DNA of 64,000 nt from the NCBI RefSeq assembly GCF_001292625.1, contig NZ_LAJH01000014.1:124001-188000 (forward strand), given 5' to 3'. A program made the position numbers and the translations under genes. Source of the stretch: Shimia sp. SK013 (GTDB lineage Bacteria; Pseudomonadota; Alphaproteobacteria; Rhodobacterales; Rhodobacteraceae). Positions 1 through 10,915 of this stretch are shown here, piece by piece. A model generated the notes under the pieces. The model saw only the letters and a program-made list of their open reading frames with translations. It was not told the DNA's origin and searched no databases. Within the stretch, counting starts at the first letter, position 1; each line of letters starts with the position of its first letter.

Positions 1-110
1 TGCTGTGCCAACGACAGCTCTGCCTCGGCCTTGGTACGCCGATCCGCCGCCCGCGCCAGCGCGGCATAAGCCCGGTTCATCAAATAGAATATCTTGGGCG
101 ATCGCTTCAT
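1..110 (-). CDS. MarR-family transcriptional regulator, N-terminal part (cut by window edge)
   Basis: Only the first 36 residues are visible; the gene runs off the left end. They begin MKRSPKIFYLMNRAYAAL and continue with a helix rich in Ala, Arg and Lys, as in the first helix of MarR-type winged-helix regulators. The start at 110 is forced because the upstream ATG in another frame stops after four codons. A perfect inverted repeat lies 28 bases upstream (138-155) and would fit autoregulation. The family call rests on a short stretch only, so another small DNA-binding protein is possible. Confidence 0.5.
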   Translation of the reverse strand, partial: MKRSPKIFYLMNRAYAALARAADRRTKAEAELSLAQ

Positions 111-137
111 GTTGTTCGCATCCGAATTACCTCAATT

Positions 138-155
138 TAGTTCGCACACGAACTA
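138..155. promoter_or_regulatory. Palindromic operator candidate for the MarR-type gene
   Basis: TAGTTCGCACACGAACTA is a perfect 7-4-7 inverted repeat located between the MarR-like gene (minus strand, start 110) and the glycosyltransferase gene (plus strand, start 268). MarR dimers usually bind 16-20 bp palindromes in their own promoter, so autoregulation is the simplest reading. The palindrome is seen directly; its function is inferred. Confidence 0.5.
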
Positions 156-267
156 CCGAGTCGCGCAAGCTCTAATCCCGATGACGTTCCGTCACCCAAT
201 CCTTGACATTTGATCGCCACACAGTGCCTCTATCGACAAGGCCACACACGCAATGGCAGGAACACCA

Positions 268-996
268 ATGAGCTTCTCCGACCTCTTTGACTGGTTCGAT
301 CACGTTTATATCGTGAACCTGCCAAACCGTGCTGACCGCCGCGCCGAAACCACGCAGGAGTTCGCCCGCACCGGCGTCGCAATTCCCAACGACCACGTCA
401 CGTTTTTTGCCGCCACGCGGCCCACCGACAAAGGGGAGTTCCCCTCCCTTGGCTCGCTCGGCAACATGATCTCGCAAACCCGCGTGCTGGCCGAAGCGCT
501 GGAAATCGGCCACGACCGCGTGCTGATTTGCGAAGACGACCTGCACCTGCTGGACGTGGCGCCGGACGCCGTCGCTGCCGTTCTTTCTGATCTGCAAAAG
601 CACCCCTGGACCATCGCCCTTCTCGGCTATCTGGAACCCGAAACGCCGCCTACGGGCCACACGGGCTTGATCCACTGGCACGACGGCACGCTTGGGGTGC
701 AATTCTGGGCGATTCAGGGCCGCGAAAACATTCAGGCGTTCCACGACTACCTTGTTGCCGTGCGCAATCGCCCCTCTGGTCACCCCGATGGGGGCTCCAT
801 GTTCTTTGATGCCGCTTTCAATATGGTGCGCACCAAGGTTCCCGGCACTGAATTCCGGCTGGCGACACCTAACCTCGCGGGGCAACGCAGTTCGCGCACC
901 GACATTCACGCGCTGAAATTCTATGACAGGATTGAGCCGTTCAAAACCATCGCTGGTCTAATGCGCCGTGTGCTGAACCGCCGCCGCCGCGACTGA
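268..996 (+). CDS. Glycosyltransferase family 25 protein (LPS-type)
   Basis: A 242-residue protein of the family 25 glycosyltransferases, which add sugars to lipopolysaccharide or other envelope glycans in the cytoplasm. The N-terminal hallmark VYIVNLPNRADRR is at residues 13-25, and the acidic CEDD metal/nucleotide-binding motif is at 88-91, followed by a hydrophobic strand. I chose the ATG at 268 over the in-frame ATG at 253 because AGGA lies at good distance before it. The C-terminus is short and basic (RRVLNRRRRD). No other glycan gene is adjacent, so the acceptor is unknown. The gene stands alone between a divergent MarR-like gene and a HAD phosphatase. Confidence 0.75.
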   Translation: MSFSDLFDWFDHVYIVNLPNRADRRAETTQEFARTGVAIPNDHVTFFAATRPTDKGEFPSLGSLGNMISQTRVLAEALEIGHDRVLICEDDLHLLDVAPDAVAAVLSDLQKHPWTIALLGYLEPETPPTGHTGLIHWHDGTLGVQFWAIQGRENIQAFHDYLVAVRNRPSGHPDGGSMFFDAAFNMVRTKVPGTEFRLATPNLAGQRSSRTDIHALKFYDRIEPFKTIAGLMRRVLNRRRRD

Positions 997-1046
997 TTTC
1001 CTGCTGCGCTGCGGCATCGACGTTTTCGCGAAATCGACACTCCCGC

Positions 1047-1070
1047 GATACCGACGCAATACCGACGCGT
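1047..1070. repeat. Short intergenic repeat, 11-bp period (copy 1)
   Basis: Two near-identical 11-bp units, GATACCGACGC and AATACCGACGC, stand in tandem downstream of the glycosyltransferase gene. The same motif (GATACTGACGC, GATACCGACGT) recurs at 54114-54138, 53 kb away and also between genes. I see no coding explanation. It may be a small dispersed repeat of this genome. Confidence 0.5.
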
Positions 1071-1164
1071 TGCCGATAGCCGTTTTGGCGCAAAACCACT
1101 GGCACCGCCCCCGCACCCCTGCCATACATCAGCCAAGCAAAACGCCCGCGCACAGGACAGCCCA

Positions 1165-2040
1165 ATGACCCAGATCATCTCCGCCCTTTCCGAGATTTCC
1201 GACCGTTACGACGCCCTGTTCGTTGATCTTTGGGGATGCGTACACAACGGCATTACGGCCTATCCAGACGCCGTCGCCGCGCTGCAAGAATACCGTGCCA
1301 AAGGTGGCGTTGTGGTGCTTGTGACCAACTCACCCCGCCCCCGCGCCAGCGTCGCACAACAGATGCTGGACTTCGGTGTGCCAACCGACGCTTATGACAC
1401 CATCGCCACTTCCGGCGACAGCGCGCGCTCTGCCATGTATCAGGGTGCCGTGGGCGAAAAAGTCTACTTCATGGGCGAAGCAGAACGCGACGCCGACTTC
1501 TTTAAGCCACTGGATATATTGGATAACCCTACAAACATTCAGCGCGTTGCGCTGACCGAGGCCGAAGGCATCGTCTGTTGCGGCCCGTTTGATCCAATGG
1601 CCGATCCCGATGTGAACCGCGCGGATTTTCTCTATGCCAAAACCAAGGGCATGAAGCTGCTGTGCGCCAATCCCGACATCGTTGTCGACCGCGGCGAAGT
1701 TCGGGAATGGTGCGCCGGCGCATTGGCGCGGCTCTATACGGAAATGGGCGGCGAAAGCCTCTACTTTGGCAAGCCTCATCCACCGATCTACGATCTCGCG
1801 CGCCGTCGCCTGACCGCGTTAGGAAAATCGATACCGTCCCATGCCATTCTCGGCATCGGAGACGGCCCCCAGACCGACATCATTGGTGCAATGGGCGAAG
1901 ACATCGATTCCCTCTTCATCACCGGCGGCCTCGCCGCCACAGAAACCAAAACGACGCACCAACCGGACCCATCCGCCCTAAGTAATTATATCGAAACAGA
2001 AAATGTCTCTCCGCAGTTCTCCATTGGTCAACTGCGCTGA
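1165..2040 (+). CDS. HAD-superfamily class IIA hydrolase (TIGR01459-like)
   Basis: A 291-residue NagD-like phosphatase. Motif I reads FVDLWGCVHNG around Asp21; motif II is LVTNSPRPR near residue 55; the Lys of motif III lies in FGKPHPPIY; motif IV is GIGDGPQTDIIGA. In classical HAD phosphatases the second Asp of DxD is the general acid, but here the position is Trp23, as is usual for the TIGR01459 subgroup with its DLWG signature. The substrate is not known. It is separated from the following MaoC gene by about 120 bases, so the two need not be co-transcribed. Confidence 0.8.
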   Translation: MTQIISALSEISDRYDALFVDLWGCVHNGITAYPDAVAALQEYRAKGGVVVLVTNSPRPRASVAQQMLDFGVPTDAYDTIATSGDSARSAMYQGAVGEKVYFMGEAERDADFFKPLDILDNPTNIQRVALTEAEGIVCCGPFDPMADPDVNRADFLYAKTKGMKLLCANPDIVVDRGEVREWCAGALARLYTEMGGESLYFGKPHPPIYDLARRRLTALGKSIPSHAILGIGDGPQTDIIGAMGEDIDSLFITGGLAATETKTTHQPDPSALSNYIETENVSPQFSIGQLR

Positions 2041-2162
2041 CCCAAAAAACACTTGATTTTCTGCGACTGCGAAGTAATAAAGTTGCCAGTCGTGATCGAA
2101 TACGGTCTTAAAATTACCAAAGCCCCTTCATTGCGGGCCGCAATCGAAGCCTCGGAGGCCCC

Positions 2163-2606
2163 ATGTTGGACAACTTGCCACGCGGAACCATCTTTATCGA
2201 AGACCTCGAAGTCGGCATGACTCGTTATGTGCGCAAGACCGTGACCGATCAGGATATTGAGATGTTTGCAGCGGTTTCAACGGACCACAATCCCGTGCAT
2301 TTGGACGACGAGTACGCCGAGGAATCAATGTTCGGCGGCCGCATCGCACACGGAATGCTGACCGCTGGCCTGATCTCGGCTGTCATCGGCGAACAACTTC
2401 CCGGCCATGGCACGATTTACATGGGCCAAAGCCTGAAATTCCTCGCCCCCGTGCGCCCAAACGAAACCGTTTTGGCCGAGGTCACTGTAACCGACATCGA
2501 CATGGCCAAACGCCGCGTTCGCATGGACTGCGCCTGCTCTGTTGATGGCAAAAAGGTTCTGGCAGGCGAGGCTACCGTGCTGGCCCCATCGCGCAAGCTG
2601 GACTGA
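2163..2606 (+). CDS. MaoC-like (R)-enoyl-CoA hydratase
   Basis: A 147-residue single hot-dog hydratase. The hydratase-2 motif DHNPVHLDDEYA starts at residue 41, giving the expected catalytic Asp41 and His46, followed by GGRIAHGML. Proteins of this kind hydrate trans-2-enoyl-CoA to the (R)-3-hydroxyacyl-CoA and can feed polyhydroxyalkanoate or fatty-acid pathways. A strong GGAGG stands 6 bases before the ATG. It is not in an obvious acyl-CoA operon; ribF follows after 51 bases. Two other MaoC-type genes of this window, at 49.9-50.8 kb, belong to a beta-oxidation operon. Confidence 0.8.
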   Translation: MLDNLPRGTIFIEDLEVGMTRYVRKTVTDQDIEMFAAVSTDHNPVHLDDEYAEESMFGGRIAHGMLTAGLISAVIGEQLPGHGTIYMGQSLKFLAPVRPNETVLAEVTVTDIDMAKRRVRMDCACSVDGKKVLAGEATVLAPSRKLD

Positions 2607-2657
2607 CGATACATCCAACCTCTTGCATGACGCTTTGCAACCCGCTACGCCGAGCCT

Positions 2658-3590
2658 ATGCGGATCATTCGAGACTACAAATACGTTGCCCCCGAGGACA
2701 AAGACGCCTCAGTTGCTATCGGCAACTTTGACGGCGTGCATATCGGCCATCAATCGGTGATCGACCTTGCCCGCAAGGCCGCACCGGACGCCCCTTTGGG
2801 CATCATGACGTTCGAACCGCATCCCCGAGAATACTTTGCCCCCGACGCGCCTGCGTTTCGCCTCACCAGCGCAGAAACCCGCGCGCACCGGCTGGAAAAA
2901 CTCGGCGTCAAACGGCTTTACGAATTGCCCTTTAACACCACTCTCTCCAGCCTCACGCCAGAAGAGTTCGCCCGCGATGTAATCGCCGATGGTTTGGGCC
3001 TGTCGCATGTGGTCGTCGGCGCTGATTTCTGCTTTGGCAAAGGAAGAGCCGGAACCGCACAAGATCTTGAAACCTTTGGGAAAGACCTCGGCTTCGGCGT
3101 CACCATTGCTCCACTCGTTCAGGCTGACGATGGTCAAGTGTCGTCCACGTCGATTCGCACCGCCCTCACCGATGGCCGCCCCCGCGACGCAGCCAAAATG
3201 CTCGGCCACTGGCACCGCATCGACGGTCCGGTGATTGGTGGCGAACAGCGCGGCCGTGATCTTGGATTTCCGACAGCCAACATGTCCATCGACGGGCTGC
3301 ACCAACCCAAACACGGCGTCTATGCCGTGCTGGTTGATGTGCTCGACGGCCCCCATGCGGGCAGCTATCACGGCGCGTCGTCCATAGGCGTACGCCCGAT
3401 GTTTGGCACCAATACTGCCAACATTGAAACCTTCCTTTTTGACTTCTCCGGCGACCTTTACGGCGCAACGCTGTCGGTCGCTTTGGTCGACTATCTGCGC
3501 CCAGAGCAGAAATTCGACGGCCTCGATGCCCTGATCGCTCAAATGGACCGTGATTGCGCGCAGTGCCGCGACATCCTGGCCGCACTATGA
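2658..3590 (+). CDS. ribF: Bifunctional riboflavin kinase / FAD synthetase
   Basis: A 310-residue two-domain enzyme that phosphorylates riboflavin to FMN and then adenylylates FMN to FAD. The nucleotidyltransferase motif GNFDGVHIGH is at residues 22-31, and the flavokinase motif GRDLGFPTAN at 199-208, in the normal order. Length is typical. The stop codon overlaps the ATG of the next gene (ATGA at 3587-3590), suggesting translational coupling with the cysteine-cluster protein. Confidence 0.95.
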   Translation: MRIIRDYKYVAPEDKDASVAIGNFDGVHIGHQSVIDLARKAAPDAPLGIMTFEPHPREYFAPDAPAFRLTSAETRAHRLEKLGVKRLYELPFNTTLSSLTPEEFARDVIADGLGLSHVVVGADFCFGKGRAGTAQDLETFGKDLGFGVTIAPLVQADDGQVSSTSIRTALTDGRPRDAAKMLGHWHRIDGPVIGGEQRGRDLGFPTANMSIDGLHQPKHGVYAVLVDVLDGPHAGSYHGASSIGVRPMFGTNTANIETFLFDFSGDLYGATLSVALVDYLRPEQKFDGLDALIAQMDRDCAQCRDILAAL

Positions 3591-4060
3591 GCCGCGACCC
3601 CATCGAACGCGACAAGCTGAAACCTCGGTTTTGGGAAAAGAAGAAACTCGCTGACCTATCCAAGAAAGAGTGGGAAGCGCTGTGTGACGGCTGCGGCAAA
3701 TGCTGCCTCAACAAGCTTGAGGATGCAGACACCGGCAAGGTCCACCTGACCCGCGTCGCCTGTCGCATGTTGGATGACGAAACCTGCCGCTGCACCCAAT
3801 ATCCGATCCGCCACCAGTTTGTGCCTGAATGCATCGTTCTCAAACCGTCAAATCTGGACGACCACGCCTACTGGATGCCGCAAACCTGCGCCTATCGCCT
3901 GCTATGGGAAGGCAAGCCACTATATGACTGGCACCCGCTGGTTTCCGGCCGCGCCGAAAGCGTGCACGAGGCTGGCGTGTCGGTTTATCAAATGACAGTA
4001 TCCGAGTTTGAAACGCCCGAAGACGACTGGGAAGACCACATCATCGAGGAACCTCTCTAA
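3587..4060 (+). CDS. YcgN-family cysteine cluster protein (UPF0260)
   Basis: A 157-residue cytoplasmic protein with the signature CDGCGKCC (Cys33, 36, 39, 40) and further cysteines in RVACRMLDDETCRC and CIV, typical of the YcgN family, whose metal or Fe-S ligand role is presumed but whose function is unestablished. The ATG overlaps the ribF stop by four bases. Its own TAA shares one base with the ATG of the following aldolase, so ribF, this gene and the aldolase form one tightly packed transcript. Confidence 0.9.
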   Translation: MSRDPIERDKLKPRFWEKKKLADLSKKEWEALCDGCGKCCLNKLEDADTGKVHLTRVACRMLDDETCRCTQYPIRHQFVPECIVLKPSNLDDHAYWMPQTCAYRLLWEGKPLYDWHPLVSGRAESVHEAGVSVYQMTVSEFETPEDDWEDHIIEEPL

Positions 4061-5106
4061 TGCATTTTGCCTCCGACAATTCCGGCCCCGCGTTGCCACA
4101 GGTCCTGCAGGCCATGACCGAGGCAAACCAAGACTTTGCCATGGCTTACGGCGCGGATGCGATCATGGACGAAGTCCGCACCCAGATCCGCGATGTGTTT
4201 GAGGCGCCAGAGGCTGCCGTTTATCTCGTGGCCACTGGCACTGCCGCCAATTCGCTGGCTTTGGCAACATTGACCAAGCCTTGGGAAACCGTGTTTTGCG
4301 CCTCCGTGGCCCACATCCACGAAGACGAATGCAACGCCCCCGAATTCTATTCCGGAGGCGCAAAACTCACGCTTGTGGGACAAGATGACAAGATGACCGC
4401 GGCTGAATTGCGCGCGGCCGTCGAAGCCGAGGAAACCCGTGGCGTGCATGGTCCACAACGTGGCCCCGTGTCGATCACGCAGGTCACCGAACGCGGCACA
4501 ATCTACACGCTCGACGAACTCACCGCGCTGTGCGATGTCGCCAAATCCCACGACCTGCCGGTTCATCTGGACGGCGCGCGGTTCACCAACGCGATGATGG
4601 CGCTTGGCTGTACACCGGCCGAAATGACGTGGAAGGCCGGCGTAGACGTCGTCTCCTTTGGCGGCACCAAGAACGGCTGCATCGGCGTTGAGGCGGTGAT
4701 CTTCTTTGACCCCAAACACGCTTGGGAATTTGAACTGCGCCGCAAACGCGGGGCGCACCTGTTTTCCAAACACCGTTTCCTCTCGGCACAAATGAAGGGC
4801 TATCTGGCTGACAATGCGTGGATTAACGCCGCGACTCAGGCCAACGCCAACGCCGCGCATCTGGCAGGAGGCCTGCAGGCAATAGATGGCGTCAGCTTTG
4901 TGTACCCGCCCCAAGCCAACATGCTGTTTGTCGCCATGCCACGGGCCGCACACAAACGCCTGTTTGCCGCTGGCGCGGAGTATCACATCTGGTCCGGCAG
5001 CCTTGAGGGCGACGATCCAAACGAGATGGTCGAGGCGCGTCTGGTCTGCGACTGGTCGATCACGACCGATCAGATCAACCAGTTTCTGGATATCGTGAAA
5101 GGCTAA
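4060..5106 (+). CDS. Low-specificity L-threonine aldolase (PLP-dependent)
   Basis: A 348-residue fold-type I PLP enzyme of the threonine-aldolase/beta-eliminating lyase family, cleaving L-threonine (and allo-threonine) to glycine and acetaldehyde. It begins MHFASDNSGP, has the ATGTAANSLAL phosphate-binding loop at 58-68, the cofactor-contacting HLDGAR at 169-174 and the Schiff-base lysine Lys204 in SFGGTKNGC. Its start overlaps the preceding stop by one base. Stereospecificity cannot be read from sequence. Confidence 0.88.
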   Translation: MHFASDNSGPALPQVLQAMTEANQDFAMAYGADAIMDEVRTQIRDVFEAPEAAVYLVATGTAANSLALATLTKPWETVFCASVAHIHEDECNAPEFYSGGAKLTLVGQDDKMTAAELRAAVEAEETRGVHGPQRGPVSITQVTERGTIYTLDELTALCDVAKSHDLPVHLDGARFTNAMMALGCTPAEMTWKAGVDVVSFGGTKNGCIGVEAVIFFDPKHAWEFELRRKRGAHLFSKHRFLSAQMKGYLADNAWINAATQANANAAHLAGGLQAIDGVSFVYPPQANMLFVAMPRAAHKRLFAAGAEYHIWSGSLEGDDPNEMVEARLVCDWSITTDQINQFLDIVKG

Positions 5107-5900
5107 GCTGCAGCGCCGATTGTTTGGCGCACTTCTGCAGCCACGGCGCGGGCATGGGTGATCGCGCCCATATGACCAGCGCCAGCAATCGTCGCCCGTC
5201 GTCCGTTCTTTACCATCGCAGCCAAGCCATCACAGGCGGGTTTCATGATCGGAGGCGACAGCGCCCCATCCATCACCACACATGGCACGGCAACTTGGCC
5301 GAGCCGCGGCATCACTTGACCGATGTCTTCCAGCACATCCTTTTGTGATGCGACAACAACTGGTACCTGCCGAGCAAACGTCGCGCGAGTTTCGGCATTC
5401 AGCTGCTCCCAGGGCGTGCCATCCCCCCATTCTTCCACAAACATCCGCACTGCGCCTTCTGGATCGCCCGCCTCGTACAAGGCGATGACTTTCGACATAT
5501 GCGCGTCGTTCTTGGCAACTTCCTCTGGTGCTCTGTCTTTGGCCGCCAACATCGTCACAGGCTCAAACAGCGACAACGAACGCACCATTTCCGGCCGTTC
5601 AATTGCCAACCGCAGCCCCAACAGACCACCATAGCTGTGGCCAATGACATCTACCGGCCCGTCCAGTTTTTCCAGAATGGCGTCCAGCATGAACTGCCCA
5701 GCCAAGGTGCCGGCCTGATAAGCATCGCTGCGCCCATGTCCCGGCATATCCGGCGCCTGAATCGTCAAAAGATCACCGAGCTCGGCGCCGATCCCGCGAA
5801 AAGCGCCCGAATGTCCAAGGTTGCAATGCAACGCCAACGCAGGCCGAGCGCCTTCGCCCAGCCTGCGCCAGTACGTCTTACCGTCAAAGTCCAAAGACAT
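5103..5900 (-). CDS. Alpha/beta hydrolase
   Basis: A 265-residue alpha/beta-hydrolase fold protein. The nucleophile elbow is GHSYGG with Ser89; the aspartate is probably in the GEVAV/VVMDGALSPP region, and the histidine in GAGHMGAITH near the C-terminus. The oxyanion loop reads LHCNLGHSG rather than the usual HG motif. The substrate is unknown. It converges with the threonine aldolase gene, overlapping it by four bases, and sits three bases after the DsbA-fold isomerase gene, with which it is probably co-transcribed. Confidence 0.82.
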   Translation of the reverse strand: MSLDFDGKTYWRRLGEGARPALALHCNLGHSGAFRGIGAELGDLLTIQAPDMPGHGRSDAYQAGTLAGQFMLDAILEKLDGPVDVIGHSYGGLLGLRLAIERPEMVRSLSLFEPVTMLAAKDRAPEEVAKNDAHMSKVIALYEAGDPEGAVRMFVEEWGDGTPWEQLNAETRATFARQVPVVVASQKDVLEDIGQVMPRLGQVAVPCVVMDGALSPPIMKPACDGLAAMVKNGRRATIAGAGHMGAITHARAVAAEVRQTIGAAA

Positions 5901-5903
5901 GCC

Positions 5904-6503
5904 CTAGAGTTTGCCCGCCAGATGCAGATCCAGATCTTCCAGGCGATCCTGTCCCCAAAAACGGGCACCGTCGTCTACAACATAAAAAGGTGCACCAAAG
6001 GCGCCAGCCGCAACCGCGTCCTCTAGGTTCTTGGCATAGGTTTCCGCCCCTTCCAGCAAACCGCTGTCGGCCAGATCCGGATCAAAGCCTGCCGCTTGCA
6101 GGCAGTCACGAATAACTGCGTCGTCCGCCACGTTCTTTTCTTCGACCCAGCAGGCCCGCGTGATGCCGTGCGCCAAGGCGCCAAGATCACCGCCACCGAC
6201 ATTTTGCGCGGCGATAAAGGCATAAGAGGACGGCGCCATATTGGTCGGCCAATGCGCGGGTTTCAGGTTGAATGGCATGTCCAGCTTTTTGGCCTGCCGC
6301 ACCAGTTCCTGCGCGCGATATTCCTGACGGCTCGCGTGACGATCCTTGGGCGGCGTGCCGCCGGTCCGGCCAAACTGCGAGATGATATCCAACGGTTTAT
6401 AAGTGATGGTTGCGCCATGTTTGGTGGCGATTTCCTCCAACCGCGTTCCCGCAAGGTATGTGTATGGAGAAATTGTCGCAAAATAATAGTCGATATGTGC
6501 CAT
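5904..6503 (-). CDS. 2-hydroxychromene-2-carboxylate isomerase-like DsbA-fold protein
   Basis: A 199-residue protein of the kappa-type glutathione transferase/HCCA isomerase family. It opens with DYYFATISPYTYLAG, placing the glutathione-activating serine at residue 12 where thiol-disulfide oxidoreductases have CxxC, and ends with GAFGAPFYVVDDG (cis-Pro loop) and WGQDRLEDL. In naphthalene degraders this family isomerises hydroxychromene carboxylate with glutathione, but no aromatic pathway is nearby, so a general glutathione-dependent role is more likely. It is divergent from prs. Confidence 0.85.
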   Translation of the reverse strand: MAHIDYYFATISPYTYLAGTRLEEIATKHGATITYKPLDIISQFGRTGGTPPKDRHASRQEYRAQELVRQAKKLDMPFNLKPAHWPTNMAPSSYAFIAAQNVGGGDLGALAHGITRACWVEEKNVADDAVIRDCLQAAGFDPDLADSGLLEGAETYAKNLEDAVAAGAFGAPFYVVDDGARFWGQDRLEDLDLHLAGKL

Positions 6504-6619
6504 TTGGCCCTCCCGCCGCGCCTCGATGCTTTGCGAGACCCTAGGGCCATGCTAAGCGGTTGGCAACGTCACGAATCTGTCACCTGCGCCACACTCTGCA
6601 CCACTCTGGGGACCCCATC

Positions 6620-7636
6620 ATGGCCACACTTCTTGAACCCAAACTGATGACCGGCAGCTCGAACATGCCGCTCGCAAATGCCATCACCCGCCGTATGGCA
6701 CTTCACCGCGGCAAACCGGTTGATCTGGTCGATGCCCGCGTGGAACGCTTCAACGATCAAGAGATCTTTGTCGAAGTTTTTGAAAACGTGCGCGGCGAGG
6801 ACATGTTCATCATCCAGTCGACGTCGCGTCCTGCCAACGACAACCTGATGGAACTGCTGATCATGTCCGACGCCCTGCGCCGGTCTTCGGCGTCGCGCAT
6901 CACCGCTGTGATCCCCTATTTCGGCTATGCCCGTCAGGACCGCCGCACCAAGGCCCGGACCCCGATCACTGCCAAGCTGGTCGCCAACATGATGGTCGAA
7001 GCTGGCATCGAACGGGTCCTGACCATGGATCTGCACGCTGCGCAAATTCAGGGTTTCTTCGACATTCCGGTCGACAACCTTTACGCCTCGCCGATTTTCG
7101 CGCTCGACATTCAGGCCCAGTTTGCGGACAGCCTCGACGATGTCATGGTGATCTCGCCCGACGTCGGCGGCGTTGCCCGCGCACGCGAGCTTGCGAAACG
7201 CATCGGCGCGCCGCTCTCGATTGTGGACAAACGTCGTGAGAAAGCTGGCGAAATCGCAGAAATGACCGTGATCGGCAACGTCGAAGGCAAAAAGTGTATC
7301 ATCGTGGACGACATTTGCGACACCGCAGGCACGCTTTGTAAAGCCGCCGAAGTCCTGATGGAACACGGCGCCACTGAAGTGCACAGCTACATCACGCACG
7401 GCGTTCTGTCCGGTCCGGCTGTTGAACGCATCAAAGGCTCGGTGATGAAGTCGCTTTGCATCACCGACTCGATCGAGGCCACTCAGCCGGTTCTGGACAC
7501 ACCAAACATCCGCATCATCCCAACGGCACCGCTGTTTGCCCAAGCGATCCTGAACATCGCTAACGGTACGTCCGTCAGCTCGCTGTTTGAGACCGAAACG
7601 CTTGAAGCCAGTTACGAAGGCTTGTTCAACAAGTAA
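6620..7636 (+). CDS. prs: Ribose-phosphate pyrophosphokinase (PRPP synthetase)
   Basis: A 338-residue cytoplasmic enzyme making PRPP from ribose-5-phosphate and ATP for purine, pyrimidine, histidine and tryptophan synthesis. It has the ATP/metal motif [11 protein letters not shown] and the PRPP-binding loop [10 protein letters not shown] at residues 229-238. An upstream in-frame ATG would add 20 residues, but GGGGA stands 7 bases before the ATG at 6620, and the resulting N-terminus fits the family better. A strong bidirectional terminator follows 20 bases after the stop. Confidence 0.95.
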   Translation: MATLLEPKLMTGSSNMPLANAITRRMALHRGKPVDLVDARVERFNDQEIFVEVFENVRGEDMFIIQSTSRPANDNLMELLIMSDALRRSSASRITAVIPYFGYARQDRRTKARTPITAKLVANMMVEAGIERVLTMDLHAAQIQGFFDIPVDNLYASPIFALDIQAQFADSLDDVMVISPDVGGVARARELAKRIGAPLSIVDKRREKAGEIAEMTVIGNVEGKKCIIVDDICDTAGTLCKAAEVLMEHGATEVHSYITHGVLSGPAVERIKGSVMKSLCITDSIEATQPVLDTPNIRIIPTAPLFAQAILNIANGTSVSSLFETETLEASYEGLFNK

Positions 7637-7655
7637 TCACACGACACCGCAAAAC

Positions 7656-7687
7656 GAAAAAGCCGCGCTCTTGAGCGCGGCTTTTTT
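7656..7687. terminator. Bidirectional rho-independent terminator after prs
   Basis: A perfect 8-bp stem GCCGCGCT/AGCGCGGC with a 4-base loop is followed by six T and preceded by five A, so it can end transcription from prs on the plus strand and from the lectin-domain gene on the minus strand, which converge here. Confidence 0.9.
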
Positions 7688-7710
7688 CTGGCAATGCGCA
7701 AGGCCGCGCA

Positions 7711-8064
7711 TCAATCGTCGATCGCCCAATCCTCAGCATGCGCCAACTCACCAATGGCCATCCAGCTCATCCGAACCCGTGCGATACGGCTGTCGCCCCA
7801 AGTGCGAAACACCAGATGAAACCCAAGGTTGGTGACCTCTTCCGCGACAACTTCGGCGCGGATGTTGTGTTCTGCATCCATGTCCCAAAGCGACAAGGCC
7901 ACCTGCACTGTAGGCGGGGTCCGGTATCGGCCGGAAAACTTGATCAGCCTGCGCCGGTCACGTGGGCCATCCCCTGTCCACATCTCGCCGTCGGATTCAA
8001 AATCCGAAAAAAGCGTCTCGTCGCCCTGATCAATGCCAATGTGGTGATTTCTAAGTCGTCTCAT
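7711..8064 (-). CDS. H-type lectin domain protein
   Basis: A 117-residue soluble protein consisting almost entirely of an H-type lectin domain, a fold first described in the snail agglutinin HPA that binds N-acetylgalactosamine. Typical features are IKFSGRYRTPPTVQVALS followed by a conserved aspartate, and the C-terminal strands RVRMSWMAIGE. No signal peptide is seen. The start at 8064 (MRRLRNH) is preceded by AGG at about 9 bases; a longer start would add 18 residues without homology. It lies alone between the prs and atpC terminators. A ligand cannot be inferred. Confidence 0.75.
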   Translation of the reverse strand: MRRLRNHHIGIDQGDETLFSDFESDGEMWTGDGPRDRRRLIKFSGRYRTPPTVQVALSLWDMDAEHNIRAEVVAEEVTNLGFHLVFRTWGDSRIARVRMSWMAIGELAHAEDWAIDD

Positions 8065-8122
8065 TCCGGAACCTAATGTGTGTAACCTCACACCAATGCG
8101 CAACAAAAAAATCTGCACTTCT

Positions 8123-8165
8123 TAAAAAAATAAGGCCCCGCCACGGGGGCGGAGCCTCTATTTTT
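8123..8165. terminator. Terminator of the atp operon, usable in both directions
   Basis: AGGCcCCGCC and GGCGGaGCCT form a stem with one mismatch. On the minus strand it is followed by TTATTTTTTT, ending the atpHAGDC operon just downstream of atpC; on the plus strand it is followed by CTATTTTTG. Confidence 0.85.
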
Positions 8166-8182
8166 GTCCGATCAGAGTCGGA

Positions 8183-8578
8183 TCAGACCATGTTCGCCAA
8201 GAGCTGCTCAAGATCCGAAAGGAACTTTTCCGCAGCATCTTTGTCGTCAGCAGACGCATCCTCAACAGCCTTGCGCGCGCCAGCCAGCACGTCTTCAAGG
8301 TCAGCTTTGGTTACTTCGTCGCCGTCATGTGCAAATTCCGCGATCACCGAAATCGACTCTGCCGAAACTTCCGCGAAACCGCGGGTCACAACATAATCTT
8401 TCTCACCCTGCGCGGTCTGCACTTTCACAACGCCAGGGCGCAGCGACGTAAGCAAAGGCGCATGGCCCGGCATTGCGGTGAGATCACCGTCAGCACCAGG
8501 GATCTGCACGGAGGTTGCCTGGAGCGAAGCAAGGCTCCGCTCAGGGCTCACCAGGTCAAATTGCATCTCAGTTGCCAT
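8183..8578 (-). CDS. atpC: F1F0 ATP synthase epsilon subunit
   Basis: A 131-residue epsilon subunit, the small rotor-stalk protein that damps ATP hydrolysis. It shows the N-terminal beta-sandwich with PGADGDLTAMPGHAPLLTSL and a short helical C-terminus rich in Ala and acidic residues. An AGGAGG ribosome site precedes the ATG, and the gap to atpD is 11 bases. It is the last gene of the operon, with the terminator directly after. Confidence 0.96.
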   Translation of the reverse strand: MATEMQFDLVSPERSLASLQATSVQIPGADGDLTAMPGHAPLLTSLRPGVVKVQTAQGEKDYVVTRGFAEVSAESISVIAEFAHDGDEVTKADLEDVLAGARKAVEDASADDKDAAEKFLSDLEQLLANMV

Positions 8579-8589
8579 TACGGGCCTCC

Positions 8590-10903
<2,314 letters not shown>

Positions 10904-10915
10904 TGTCCGAACCCC

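Noticed and set aside
172-909. A 245-codon frame on the minus strand
   Set aside because: It is antisense to the family 25 glycosyltransferase, which has recognisable motifs and a ribosome site.
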